Shown here piece by piece: positions 52,489 through 62,713 of a DNA stretch of 64,000 nt. Every line of letters starts with the position of its first letter. Position 1 is the stretch's first letter. The notes beneath the pieces were generated by a model, which did no database searches, was not told the DNA's origin, and worked only from the letters and a program-made list of their open reading frames with translations. The translations under genes were made by a program, and so were the position numbers. Origin of the DNA: Aliivibrio fischeri (lineage in GTDB: Bacteria; Pseudomonadota; Gammaproteobacteria; Enterobacterales; Vibrionaceae); the NCBI GenBank assembly GCA_038993745.2, contig CP160629.1, positions 2,356,001-2,420,000 of the forward strand. The letters run 5' to 3'.

Positions 52489-53574
52489 GTGTCTCATTTC
52501 AATAAACTGAACTCCAGTCATTGGGTTTTAATTGCCGCTTTGCTTGCTGCTGGTTACGCATGCTTCCTTTTAATTGAGCCCTACTTAAATCCAATCATCC
52601 TCGCTTTTATTATGTCGCTATTATTTGCGCCGTTGCATAATAAAATCAGTGATAGACTTCCAAATAGTCCAAACAGCGCAGCAATACTTTCTTGTATGGC
52701 ACTCACTTTTATTATCGCCATTCCTCTGTTTTTTGTTTTTATCGCTATCGTGCAACAAGGTGCAACATTCTCAAAAGACGCCTATCACTGGGTAATAGAC
52801 GGTGGCATACAAACGTTATTTCAGCACCCATTTGTAGCTAAGGTATTGTCTTTTATTAATAAGTACCTACCTTTTGATGCTATCGACCCTGCAGAAGTCA
52901 CCCAAAAAGTAGCTCAATTAGCTTCACAAATAGGCACTCGAATTGTCGGTATGAGTGCTCAAATCGTTGGCGATGTAACTAATGTTCTAATGAATTTCTT
53001 TTTAATGTTATTTGTTTTGTTCTTTTTACTTCGCGATCAAGACAAAATTATCTCAGCATTTCGTCATGTACTGCCACTTTCTCGCAGTCAAGAAGATCGC
53101 TTATTAGATGAGATTGAACAAGTGTCTAAATCGGCGGTTCTTGGTTCATTTCTCACAGCAATAGCACAAGGTATTGCTGGTGGTTTTGCAATGTGGCTTG
53201 CAGGATTCCCGGGGCTATTTTGGGGAACAATGATGGGTTTTGCTTCATTTATTCCAGTTGTCGGTACCGCTTTAATCTGGGTTCCAGCAACCATTTATCT
53301 ATTGCTTACTAATCAATGGGAATGGGCAATCTTCTTAACAGCATGGGGCGTGTTAGTTGTAGGGTCTATCGATAACATCGTACGTCCACTCTTAATGCAA
53401 GGTAATTCAGGTATGAATACCTTACTGATTTTCTTCTCTTTATTAGGTGGTATTCAACTTTACGGTCTAATTGGTTTAATTTATGGGCCAATCATTTTTG
53501 CTCTAACGCTGGTTTTATTTAACATGTATGAAACTGAGTTTAAGAGTTTTTTAGATCAACAAGATAAGAACTAA
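52489..53574 (+). CDS. AI-2E family transporter (PerM-like)
   Basis: This 361-residue inner-membrane protein belongs to the AI-2E/UPF0118 exporter family (PerM, TqsA, YdiK). Hydrophobic segments lie around 12-30, 35-55, 65-90, 160-180, 215-245, 250-275, 280-300 and 315-345, with the family motifs LFFLLRDQDKI and YGPIIFALTLVLFNMY. Family members have been linked to AI-2 export or ion transport, so the substrate is uncertain. The start is GTG, with AAGGGA upstream; an overlapping ATG two bases earlier is out of frame. Confidence 0.87.
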   Translation: MSHFNKLNSSHWVLIAALLAAGYACFLLIEPYLNPIILAFIMSLLFAPLHNKISDRLPNSPNSAAILSCMALTFIIAIPLFFVFIAIVQQGATFSKDAYHWVIDGGIQTLFQHPFVAKVLSFINKYLPFDAIDPAEVTQKVAQLASQIGTRIVGMSAQIVGDVTNVLMNFFLMLFVLFFLLRDQDKIISAFRHVLPLSRSQEDRLLDEIEQVSKSAVLGSFLTAIAQGIAGGFAMWLAGFPGLFWGTMMGFASFIPVVGTALIWVPATIYLLLTNQWEWAIFLTAWGVLVVGSIDNIVRPLLMQGNSGMNTLLIFFSLLGGIQLYGLIGLIYGPIIFALTLVLFNMYETEFKSFLDQQDKN

Positions 53575-53593
53575 ACCACAATTAAAACTCTTT

Positions 53594-53632
53594 AAGGCCA
53601 CTGATTTTCATCATCTTCAGTGGCCTTTTCTT
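53594..53632 (+). terminator. Terminator of the AI-2E-family gene
   Basis: AAGGCCACTGA (53594-53604) pairs with TCAGTGGCCTT (53617-53627), followed by a T-rich run. Confidence 0.85.
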
Positions 53633-53691
53633 TTCCTTCAAAGCACTTTGTGGGACAATCCTGCCAGTTTTTATATTATTTCGAGGCCATA

Positions 53692-54711
53692 ATGTCTTAC
53701 TCTGCACCAAGTCAAATTACTCAACGCCAACTTGCTTACTTTGAAGGCAAGCATGTTCTCATTGCTGGTGAGTTAATAGATGACTTTCCTTTTGAGCTAG
53801 CAAAGCATTGTGAATCAACCTCAATTTTCACAACAAATTACTCATACTATAAGCAATTTGCTGAGCATGATTCTATTCAATGTTATTTTGGTTCTGAATT
53901 AACAGAGCCGACTAATGCCGACATGATCTTACTCTACTGGCCTAAAGCGAAAGCAGAAGCAGAATACTTACTGACTATGCTGCTAGCAAAACTAGGTAAA
54001 AACACGGAAATTGTTGTTGTTGGTGAAAACCGAAGTGGTGTAAAAAGCATTGAAAAAATGTTTGCTGATTTTGGCCCGATAAATAAATTTGATTCAGCTC
54101 GTCGCTGTAGCTTTTATTGGGGTCAGTGCACTGAAGAAGCACCAACATTCAATCAACAAGATTGGTTTAAAGAATACCAAGTTGAATTTGAAAACCACAT
54201 TATAGAAGTAAGAAGCTTACCTGGTGTATTTAGCCATGGTGAATTTGATAAAGGTTCTGAGCTTTTACTACAAACCTTACCTGCACTACGAGGTCATGTA
54301 CTTGATTTTGGGTGTGGTGCAGGTGTGATTGGCTCGGTAATGAAAACAATCAACCCTAAAATCCACTTAGATATGGTTGATATCAGTGCGCTTGCAATAG
54401 CCTCGTCTATTGAAACGTTAAAAGCCAATAACCTTGAAGGCAATGTATTTGCAAGTGATGTGTATTCTGATACGAAAGAGAATTACCAATTTATTGTCAG
54501 TAATCCTCCTTTTCATGCTGGTCTAAAAACACATTACTCTTCAACAGAAGAACTATTAGAAAAAGCACCACAAAATCTAACCCATGAAGGGCAATTAATT
54601 TTAGTGGCCAATAGCTTTTTACAGTACCCTCCAATCATTGAAAAAGCATTTGGTGAGTGTTTAACATTAGCTAAAAATAACAAATTTAAGATCTATTCAG
54701 CTCAAAAATAA
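53692..54711 (+). CDS. rsmC: 16S rRNA m2G1207 methyltransferase RsmC
   Basis: RsmC methylates N2 of G1207 in 16S rRNA within the 30S subunit, using S-adenosylmethionine. The 339-residue protein has a degenerate N-terminal methyltransferase-like domain and a catalytic C-terminal domain with the SAM motif [14 protein letters not shown] and the NPPF motif in [11 protein letters not shown]. The frame is open to 53620, but those codons overlap the previous terminator; the ATG at 53692 gives the usual length and start. Confidence 0.95.
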   Translation: MSYSAPSQITQRQLAYFEGKHVLIAGELIDDFPFELAKHCESTSIFTTNYSYYKQFAEHDSIQCYFGSELTEPTNADMILLYWPKAKAEAEYLLTMLLAKLGKNTEIVVVGENRSGVKSIEKMFADFGPINKFDSARRCSFYWGQCTEEAPTFNQQDWFKEYQVEFENHIIEVRSLPGVFSHGEFDKGSELLLQTLPALRGHVLDFGCGAGVIGSVMKTINPKIHLDMVDISALAIASSIETLKANNLEGNVFASDVYSDTKENYQFIVSNPPFHAGLKTHYSSTEELLEKAPQNLTHEGQLILVANSFLQYPPIIEKAFGECLTLAKNNKFKIYSAQK

Positions 54712-54737
54712 TTCTTGCCTCCCGCCGCACTTTATCA

Positions 54738-54788
54738 CTCTGCTGCTTGATTTTTAACATGAATTAAGTATAAGAAGCAGCAGAGTTT
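54738..54788 (+). terminator. Long-loop hairpin after rsmC
   Basis: CTCTGCTGCTT (54738-54748) pairs with AAGCAGCAGAG (54775-54785), followed by three T residues. The loop of 26 bases makes termination less certain. Confidence 0.55.
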
Positions 54789-54876
54789 CTCGTTAAAATC
54801 AAACTCAATAAAATTTACTGACACGTTAAATATGTCAATTTCGCTGAATGGATAACAGTGTGGACTAGGCCTTCAA

Positions 54877-57800
54877 ATGGATAAAAAACAACACTTTAAA
54901 CGTCTACAAAATACGTTGATGATTGCGTTTCTTGTTTTAAGCATAACGCCACTATCACTTATTGCAATTTTCTTTCTTCACTCTCATAGCCAAGATCTTG
55001 CAACGCAAAGTACCGCACATCTTGTGTCATTACGAGACAACAAAGAACAACAAATTACAAACTACTTTAAAGGCCGTAAATCCGAAGTATTAGGGTTTGC
55101 TCGCTCTGAACTAGCTAATGCAAGTGGCGGTCGATTTTACGGTTTGGTTAGTGCCTTTCCACACTTAGGAACATCCATAGAAGACGCTCGTAAAAACGCA
55201 CAACTGCGATATATCACCGGTTCTGGCGATAAAATTAGAACCAGTGTTCTTCCTGAATCAGACTCTTATATTGGTAGTGAACGCTACCGTCTTCTACATA
55301 AACGTTACCATTGGGCATATTTAGAACTCTTAAAACGTTCAGACTTTAGTGACGTTCTATTAGTTGATATTAATGGCAACGTTGTGTATTCCAAAGCCAA
55401 AGAAGACAATTATGGTACGAATTTATTAACAGGTAAGTACAAAGACAGTACGTTAGCGGATACATATAAAAAGATCCGAACATTAATGAAAAAGCCTGAG
55501 AGCGAAGATAATATTCCTATCATTTTTTCTGATTTCAATACCATAAATAACGAAACGGTAGCATGGTTTGCAGCTCCAATAGTACAGCAAGGTTACTTAC
55601 ATAGCTTTGCTTTATTCAAATTACCAAATACAGGTCTAATTGAATTGATTGGAGATAATACTGATACAAGTTCCATCAAAACCTACTTTGTAGGCCAAGA
55701 CTCTTATTCTCGTATCAGCAATGAAGACACTGAAAAAAACCTCTCTGAAAATATGAAGTTGGCGCTATCAGGTGAATCAAATGTCGGTAGCTTTATTGAT
55801 AAGCACGGAGAAAAAGTGCTTGCCGCATTTACTTCTATTAATGTTGATGGACATTTATGGGGACTATCACTTGAGCTTCCAGAAAAAGAAGCTTTTGCCC
55901 GCATTCAACAACTTGAGCAAATCTTTGTTATTGCAATGATAATAGCGATTGTCTGTGTTGTTATTGCTTCGCATTTCTTATCTAACTCAATCACAGCACC
56001 ACTTTTACGCTTAACATGGGCGGCAGAACGAGTGTCTGCTGGTGATCTTGATCAAGAGATGATCAGCACGGATAGAAAAGATGAAATTGGTCGCTTAGCG
56101 GTTAGTTTTGCACGAATGCAACGCTCAATAAGAGAAAAAATCCAACTAATTAAAGATCAAAATGAAGAGCTTGAAGCTAACTTAGCAACCATTCAATTAA
56201 AGAACAATGAACTGGAAGCGGCTGATAAGTTAAAAGATGAATTTTTAGCAACCACATCGCATGAGTTAAGAACACCATTACATGGAATGGTTGGCATTGC
56301 AGAAGCCTTATACACTGGAGCTAACGGTCCAATATCAGCATCTCATCGCCATCAATTAGAGATCATTATAAATAGCGGTCAACGCTTAACAAGCCTGGTT
56401 AATGACCTACTTGATTATCATAAAATGCGTCATGGTAACCTTGATATAAATAAACATGTTACCGATTTATCCTCTGCAACCAGTTTAGTTCTGGAGTTAT
56501 CGCAACACCTTCTTGGAAACAAATCCATCCGTATTATTAACCAAGTAGATAAATCATTACCTGTTGTTTTTGTCGATGAACAACGCCTTGAACAGGTTCT
56601 TTATAATCTTATTGGCAATGCGATTAAATATACATCAGAAGGTAAAATTGTTATCTCAGCAAGTGTTGTAGATCAATTCTTGCGAGTTCAGGTCGTAGAC
56701 ACTGGGCACGGAATTCCGGCAGATGAATTAGAACATATTTTCGAACCATTAATTCAAGCTGGTCATGACTCAAACCGATATCGTCAAGGCTCAGGTCTTG
56801 GTCTATCAATCAGCCGACAATTAATTGAATTAATGGGCGGTTCTTTATATGTGAGTAGCCAACCAATGGTAGGAGCGACATTTAGCTTTACCCTTCCTCT
56901 TGCAACTAAAGAACAAATTCAACAACACAAATTGCTTGCTCAAGAAGGTATTACTCACTATCAAACGCCTGAAAAACTTGAATATAATTTAGATGAGATT
57001 GATGAAGAATTACCAGAAAACCCTGAGGGCCCACTTTTATTAGTTGCGGATGATGAACCCGTCAATCTACAAGTACTTACCAGTTTCTTAAAACTCGAAG
57101 GGTACCGAGTGAAAGTGGCTAATGATGGACCTGAAACATTAAAAGTATTTGAAGAAGAAAAGCCTGAATTATTATTGCTTGATGTCATGATGCCAGGAAT
57201 GAGCGGCTATGAAGTATGCCAATCATTAAGAGAGACTTATAGCCACTCTGAACTGCCTATTATTATGTTAACAGCCTTAAATCAAACTCAAGATAGAATT
57301 CGAGGTTTTGAGTCAGGCGCTAACGACTATTTAAGTAAGCCTTTTAATAAACAAGAACTAGCAGCTCGAATAAAAGCGCACCTTAAAGCAAGTAAGGCTG
57401 AATTATTCTTAAGTGAAAATGATCGCCTACAGCAGGAAATTCGTCATAGAGAAAAAGTAGAAGCCAGTTTACTTGAGACACAGGCTCATATATTAGAGCA
57501 ACTTAATCATGCACAAGAAGCCATTATATGCGCAAAGAGTGATGGAAAAATTAAGTATGTAAATAACTCTGCTGCAAAACTATTTCAAAGAACAGAAGAA
57601 CAACTTTCACGTTATTCTATTGATGAGCTAATAGCTAAACGTAGCCTTATTGAAAGTAAACAAAACCACCGTGGCAATATTGATGTTTATATTGATGGTG
57701 AAATAACACAAATAAACGCTGATTTATTACATCTTCCTGCTGAATCCGGGCTATCCCTTATTCTTGTAGTTAGCCATAAACACGAGGCAAGCGAACAACG

Positions 57801-58257
57801 AATTCATGACTTAGAAAGTGCAGTAGAAGCACTATCTGCATTTGCATTCGAAGGCGATAAACAAAAGCTAAACTCGCTATCGCTAGTTGGTGGGGATATT
57901 GCTCAACTAGCCACTAAGGCCAATGAAAATAAAGAAGACAAAGGCACTATCATGCGAGAACTCATTGTTGACGGCATGATCTCAGGCCTTTCTTATTGGG
58001 AAGAGTCTACAGGGCAAACCAAATACACTCTCGCTGAAGAGAGTGGGTTATGGCGAGTGTATTTAGATAGAAGCACACTACAAACACGTACACTTGATAA
58101 ATACTTACGAGTAGAAACTCTGCCAAAAACACCTCGCTGGAGAACCGTAATTAGTACTTTAGAGTACATTTTAGAACATTGTGAGCAATACAATGACCAA
58201 CGTGACAAACTGGTTAGAATTAAAGATAAACTACAAATACTCATATCCAACAACTAA
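54877..58257 (+). CDS. chiS: Chitin-catabolism hybrid sensor kinase ChiS
   Basis: ChiS is the regulator of chitin utilisation in vibrios; published work on V. cholerae shows it also binds DNA directly. The 1126-residue protein has TM1 (about 13-34), a periplasmic sensory region, TM2 (about 346-368), HAMP (about 370-420) and a kinase domain with H462 in SHELRTPLHG and ATP boxes NAIKYTSEG, DTGHGIP and GSGLGLSIS. A receiver has D769 in LLDVMMPGMSG. A PAS-like part and a C-terminal segment (about 1015-1126; YWEESTGQTKYTLAEES) follow, the latter matching the DNA-binding region. It sits just upstream of the transporter, as in V. cholerae. Confidence 0.93.
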   Translation: MDKKQHFKRLQNTLMIAFLVLSITPLSLIAIFFLHSHSQDLATQSTAHLVSLRDNKEQQITNYFKGRKSEVLGFARSELANASGGRFYGLVSAFPHLGTSIEDARKNAQLRYITGSGDKIRTSVLPESDSYIGSERYRLLHKRYHWAYLELLKRSDFSDVLLVDINGNVVYSKAKEDNYGTNLLTGKYKDSTLADTYKKIRTLMKKPESEDNIPIIFSDFNTINNETVAWFAAPIVQQGYLHSFALFKLPNTGLIELIGDNTDTSSIKTYFVGQDSYSRISNEDTEKNLSENMKLALSGESNVGSFIDKHGEKVLAAFTSINVDGHLWGLSLELPEKEAFARIQQLEQIFVIAMIIAIVCVVIASHFLSNSITAPLLRLTWAAERVSAGDLDQEMISTDRKDEIGRLAVSFARMQRSIREKIQLIKDQNEELEANLATIQLKNNELEAADKLKDEFLATTSHELRTPLHGMVGIAEALYTGANGPISASHRHQLEIIINSGQRLTSLVNDLLDYHKMRHGNLDINKHVTDLSSATSLVLELSQHLLGNKSIRIINQVDKSLPVVFVDEQRLEQVLYNLIGNAIKYTSEGKIVISASVVDQFLRVQVVDTGHGIPADELEHIFEPLIQAGHDSNRYRQGSGLGLSISRQLIELMGGSLYVSSQPMVGATFSFTLPLATKEQIQQHKLLAQEGITHYQTPEKLEYNLDEIDEELPENPEGPLLLVADDEPVNLQVLTSFLKLEGYRVKVANDGPETLKVFEEEKPELLLLDVMMPGMSGYEVCQSLRETYSHSELPIIMLTALNQTQDRIRGFESGANDYLSKPFNKQELAARIKAHLKASKAELFLSENDRLQQEIRHREKVEASLLETQAHILEQLNHAQEAIICAKSDGKIKYVNNSAAKLFQRTEEQLSRYSIDELIAKRSLIESKQNHRGNIDVYIDGEITQINADLLHLPAESGLSLILVVSHKHEASEQRIHDLESAVEALSAFAFEGDKQKLNSLSLVGGDIAQLATKANENKEDKGTIMRELIVDGMISGLSYWEESTGQTKYTLAEESGLWRVYLDRSTLQTRTLDKYLRVETLPKTPRWRTVISTLEYILEHCEQYNDQRDKLVRIKDKLQILISNN

Positions 58258-58279
58258 TATTTACCATCGTAACTCAACT

Positions 58280-58310
58280 AAAAGCCCGTAATATTTACGG
58301 GCTTTTTTTT
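58280..58310 (+). terminator. Terminator of chiS
   Basis: AAAGCCCGTAA pairs with TTACGGGCTTT around TAT (58281-58305), followed by T residues to 58310. Confidence 0.92.
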
Positions 58311-58482
58311 CACCACTACCAAATTCACGGTTCAAAAAAAGCACTTAATCAGCACAGTAATTTGACTGTATTTAGCTATTTTTTAATGGAAAAAACTCAT
58401 CTATTATATATTTGTCATAATTATGAGAAGCGACTCACAACAAACCTTGTCCAATAATTTTAGCGATAAAATTAACGATAGA

Positions 58483-58693
58483 GATCACAGGTGATCAAGG
58501 TCACCACTATAGAATAAAAAAAAATAATGCATATTTAAAAAGGTTAAATTGGTAAGTGGTCACTAACTTAACAGCATACAGAATGGTGTATATGAGATAA
58601 AGGTCACACCACTAGAATAGAGTAAAAAACACACACAATTACAGAAAATAACGTTTTTGACGTTAAAAAAAGTTATTTTGCCGTTTTTAACGG
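58483..58693 (+). promoter_or_regulatory. Operator cluster upstream of the chitin-oligosaccharide transporter
   Basis: The 567 bases between the chiS terminator and the binding-protein gene hold a dense group of symmetrical sites and no coding frame. They include GATCAC-AG-GTGATC (58483-58496); AAAATAAC (58645-58652) with GTTATTTT (58672-58679) enclosing AACGT-N5-ACGTT; and CCGTT-TTT-AACGG (58681-58693). A GGTCAC-containing motif recurs (about 58499 and 58612, 113 bases apart). In V. cholerae this promoter is bound by ChiS and SlmA; which site is which cannot be told here. Confidence 0.5.
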
Positions 58694-58817
58694 TAATCCA
58701 AATTGACGTTTTGAGCCGAAAACGGTTTCCTATACATGCCCAAGGCCTACAGACCACTCAAAAACCATTAGAAAGGCAATTTGGAAAAATGGATTTGAGG
58801 TAAGCCTTTAATGTGTG

Positions 58818-58834
58818 TTTATCAAATTGATAAA
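58818..58834 (+). promoter_or_regulatory. 17-bp perfect palindrome just upstream of the binding-protein gene
   Basis: TTTATCAAATTGATAAA is a perfect 8-1-8 palindrome 44 bases before the start codon. It may be an operator; I cannot assign the regulator. Confidence 0.45.
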
Positions 58835-58877
58835 GACGTATATATCGTGAAACTAAAGCAAAGAGTAAGGAACAGCT

Positions 58878-60550
58878 ATGCTTGCCAATATTAAAAAAAC
58901 TACATTAGCTGCTGCAGTACTTGCAGCAACAACGGGTTTTGCAGCTACAGATGCAGCGGCACGAAGTGAGCTAACAGTAGTACCAGATTTCTACCCTACA
59001 ATGATCCAAAACTTTAACCCATACCTTGCAACTAACCTTCGTACAACAACAGATTTTGTTTACGAACCACTAGTTATCTTTAATGAAATGCATGGTAACA
59101 AACCAGTTATGCGTCTTGCGGAAGATTTCCGTATGTCTGATGACCTTATGAGTGTAACTTTTGACATTCGTAAAGGTGTTAAATGGTCTGATGGTGAGAA
59201 ATTCACAGCTGACGACGTAATTTACTCTTATAACCTACTAAAAGATAAGCCAGAGCTTGATCAACGTGGTATCAATAAGTGGGTTACAAACGTTGAACGT
59301 GTAAATGAATACCAAGTTAAATTCAGCCTATCTGAAGCTAACTCAAACGTTCCATACGAAATTTCACTAGTTCCAATCGTTGCTGAGCACATTTGGTCTA
59401 AAGTGAAAGATCCAACAACATTTACAAATGAAAACCCAGTAGGTACAGGTCCATTTACTGAGATCGATACTTTTACACCTCAACTTTACATTCAGTGTCG
59501 TAACCCTAACTACTGGGATAACGATAACCTAGATGTGGACTGTTTACGTGTACCTCAAATCGCAAACAACGACCAATTACTAGGTAAGATTGTTAACTCT
59601 GAACTAGACTGGACTTCTTCTTTCGTTCCAGATATCGATCGTACATACGCTTCAGCAAGTCCTAACCACCAATACTGGTACCCGCCATCAGGTACACAAG
59701 CATTCATGGTTAACTTCAAAAACCCTGATGCAGCTAAAAACGAAGCGTTAACAAACGTTGAGTTCCGTCGTGCTATGGTATGGCGCTTGACCGTCAAACA
59801 ATCATTGATATCGCATTCTACGGCGGCGGTACTGTGAATGATTTCGCATCAGGTCTTGGTTATGCATTTGAAGCATGGTCTGATGAAGATACTCATAACA
59901 AGTATAAGAAATTCAACACATACAACGTTGAAGGCGCTAAAAAGCAACTAGCTAAAGCTGGCTTTAAAGACGTAAACGGCGATGGATATGTTGATACTCC
60001 ATCAGGTAAACCTTTCGAGCTTCTAATCCAATCTCCAAACGGCTGGACTGACTTTAACAACACAGTTCAACTTGCTGTAGAGCAATTAGATGAAGTTGGT
60101 ATCAAAGCGAAAGCTCGTACTCCTGAGTTCGCGGTATACAACCAAGCAATGCTAGAAGGTACTTATGATGTAGCTTACACAAACTACTTCCACGGTGCCG
60201 ATCCACACCTATACTGGAACAGTGCTTACAACTCAGCACTTCAAGAAGGTGATGGTATGCCTCGTTTCGCAATGCACTACTTCAAAGATGCGAAACTTGA
60301 TGCTCTACTTGATAGCTTCTACAAAACAGCTGACCGTGATGAGCAATTAGAAATCGCTCATGGCATTCAGAAAATCATCGCTGAAAACCAAGTAACACTC
60401 CCTGTGATGTCTGGTGCTTACATGTACCAATACAACACAAAACGCTTCAGCGGTTGGTGGAACGAGAAGAATCCTAAGGGCCGTCCAAATATCTGGGCTG
60501 GTATCCCTGAGCGTCTTCTACACGTTCTTGACCTAAAACCTGTTAAGTAA
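58878..60550 (+). pseudogene. Chitin-oligosaccharide binding protein (CBP), apparent frameshift
   Basis: This is a periplasmic solute-binding protein of the peptide/opine family (SBP_bac_5), the counterpart of V. cholerae CBP, which binds chitin oligosaccharides and holds ChiS inactive. It starts with a signal peptide (AAAVLAATTGFAATDAAA) and contains the family segment VTFDIRKGVKWSDGEKFTADDVIYSYN. The first frame breaks at about 59779: GTATGG should read GTAATGG, giving RRAMVMALDRQTIIDIAF. One lost A splits the gene into 58878-59837 and a second frame ending at 60550. Restored length is 557 residues, as in V. cholerae. Confidence 0.87.
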
Positions 60551-60565
60551 TATGTAACTGTCTTT

Positions 60566-60588
60566 GCGGTGCACCCTTTGTGCACCGC
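60566..60588 (+). other. Intercistronic hairpin between CBP and permease genes
   Basis: GCGGTGCA (60566-60573) pairs perfectly with TGCACCGC (60581-60588). No T run follows, so it is more likely an mRNA-stabilising stem that keeps binding-protein transcript abundant than a full terminator. Confidence 0.6.
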
Positions 60589-60698
60589 CTATTCCCCCCC
60601 TTCCCTACTAGCTAAAGGAATGGCGCTCGTCGTCAGGGGATTTTATGTCCTGATTTCCAGGTCAGGCAAACAATATCTGGATGAGTAAGGTGTGAGTT

Positions 60699-61684
60699 AT
60701 GGGATTTTTTCTAAGACGTTTATCGTTCTATTTTATTGCGTTGGTCGTTGCTGCAACGATTAACTTTATTATTCCGCGAGCAATGCCAGGTGACCCTGTT
60801 GTCATGATGTTCGCTAATGCAACCACTCAGGTAACTCCTGAGCGTATTGAAGCAATGAAACAATTGCTTGGCTTTGTTGATGGCCCTCTATATGAGCAAT
60901 ACTTTATCTACATCAAAAACATCCTAACTTGGGAATTAGGTACTTCTATCAAATTCTATCCGCTAAGTGTAAATGATTTACTTGGTGGTGCATTTGGTTG
61001 GTCATTGTTCCTAGCAGGTACTGCGGTAATTTTATCATTCTCTCTAGGTTCCATTCTTGGCATCTTTGCAGCATGGAAACGCGGTAGTGCTTACGATACC
61101 TTCATCTCTCCAGGGATGCTGGTTATCCAAGCGGTACCTCAAGTAGTTATTGCTATGTTAGCTATGTTTACCTTTGCTGTCGGTTTGAAATGGTTCCCTA
61201 CTGGCTACGCATATACTCCAGGCACCATTCCTGATTGGACAGACTGGGCATTCATTAAAGATGTTGCTTATCACGCTATTCTTCCACTTTTTTGTGCGTC
61301 TATCGTTCAAATTGGTGGCTTCCTAATTAACATGCGTAACAACATGATTAACCTACTTGGTGAAGACTACATCACCATGGCTAAAGGTAAAGGCTTAAGC
61401 GAAAACCGCGTTGTATTTAACTATGCAGCACGAAACGCAATGCTTCCGAGTGTTACCGCTCTATCAATGTCATTAGGTATGGCAATTGGTGGTCAGTTAA
61501 TCGTTGAAATTATCTTCAACTACCCAGGTCTTGTTCTGTACTATTTAATGCAATCACTTCTCGTGACTACCAAGTTCTTCAAGGTCAGCTGCTTATCATG
61601 ACTCTGTTCATGCTGTTCTTTAACCTTCTTGCTGACATGTTATACGTTGTTCTAGACCCTCGCCTACGCAAGGGAGGAAAATAA
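60699..61684 (+). pseudogene. Chitin-oligosaccharide ABC transporter permease 1 (DppB-like), apparent frameshift
   Basis: This is an inner-membrane permease of the oligopeptide/DppB family for chitin oligosaccharide uptake. It has an N-terminal span (LSFYFIALVVAATINFIIPR), the typical MPGDPV motif, and the ABC-interaction loop around EDYITMAKGKGLSENRVVFNYAARNAMLPS. The open frame stops at 61601 after VSCLS, but the missing end continues in another frame (QGQLLIMTLFMLFFNLLADMLYVVLDPRLRKGGK) to the stop at 61682-61684. One lost base near 61557-61562 explains it. The restored length is 328 residues, normal for DppB-type permeases. Confidence 0.86.
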
Positions 61685-61686
61685 TA

Positions 61687-62712
61687 ATGAAAGGCTTAAT
61701 TAAACTACTTTCAGGTAACCCTAAATCTCTGTTTGGTTTAGGTATCCTATTCATGTTTATCTTCATTGCTGTATTCGCACCATTCCTTAGCGACCATGCT
61801 CCAGATAAACGTACTGGTAAACCACATGAATACCCAAGCTTTGTGGTAAACGCTGCTGAGAATAATCCTGAAGGATGGGTTGCCGAAAACCTAGCAACCG
61901 ACCGCCGTACATTACTGATGTCTAAAAAAGCAGATCACGTAATGGGTACAACTCGTATGGGTCGTGACGTTTGGTCTCAACTTGCACACGGTGCACGCGT
62001 ATCACTTGCTGTTGGCTTTGGTGCTGGTGTTGTTGTTTGTTTCTTAGCAACCATCATCGGTGTTTCTGCGGGTTACTTTGGCGGTAAAGTTGATGATGTA
62101 TTAACAGCAGCAATGAACATCATGCTTGTTATACCTCAATATCCACTACTATTCGTTCTTGCAGCATTTATTGGTGAGGCAGGGCCAATGACCATTGCCC
62201 TCATTATCGGTTGTACCTCCTGGGCTTGGGGCGCACGTGTAATTCGTTCTCAAACCTTAGCACTACGTGAAAAAGAATTCGTTAAGGCAGCAGAAGTTCT
62301 TGGTGAATCAGCATGGCGCATCATCTTTGTTGAGATTCTTCCAAACCTTATCTCTATCGTTGGTGCAAGTTTCATCGGCTCAGTGATGTACGCAATCATG
62401 ATGGAAGCAACCATCTCGTTCTTAGGTCTTGGTGACCCAAGTACAATCAGTTGGGGCATCATGCTTTACAACGTACAAACATCATCATCAATTCTAATTG
62501 GCGCATGGTGGGAACTGATTGCTCCTTGTATGGCTCTGACGCTACTAGCAATTGGTCTAGCAATGCTTAACTTTGCGGTCGATGAAATTGCGAACCCTCA
62601 ATTACGTTCTCATAAAGGTATGAAACGTTGGAAGCAAATGGCTGCACAAGATACCGAAGAGCGTAAGCCAGATTTAGGTAAACCAGAATTAAATTGGAAC
62701 AGGGAAGATTAA
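61687..62712 (+). CDS. Chitin-oligosaccharide ABC transporter permease 2 (DppC-like)
   Basis: This 341-residue inner-membrane permease of the DppC family pairs with the preceding DppB-like protein. It has an N-terminal span (LFGLGILFMFIFIAVFAPFL), the HVMGTTRMGRDVWSQLAHGARVSLAVG segment typical of DppC/OppC, about six spans, and the EAA loop EFVKAAEVLGESAWRIIFVEILPNL that contacts the ATPases. The start lies two bases after the stop of the restored permease 1 and one base separates it from the ATPase gene, so the cluster is an operon. Confidence 0.9.
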   Translation: MKGLIKLLSGNPKSLFGLGILFMFIFIAVFAPFLSDHAPDKRTGKPHEYPSFVVNAAENNPEGWVAENLATDRRTLLMSKKADHVMGTTRMGRDVWSQLAHGARVSLAVGFGAGVVVCFLATIIGVSAGYFGGKVDDVLTAAMNIMLVIPQYPLLFVLAAFIGEAGPMTIALIIGCTSWAWGARVIRSQTLALREKEFVKAAEVLGESAWRIIFVEILPNLISIVGASFIGSVMYAIMMEATISFLGLGDPSTISWGIMLYNVQTSSSILIGAWWELIAPCMALTLLAIGLAMLNFAVDEIANPQLRSHKGMKRWKQMAAQDTEERKPDLGKPELNWNRED

Positions 62713-62713
62713 T

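Noticed and set aside
58563..58757. Minus-strand 64-codon frame in the chitin operon upstream region
   Set aside because: It runs antisense through the operator cluster, has no ribosome-binding site that I can see, and its translation is unlike any family.
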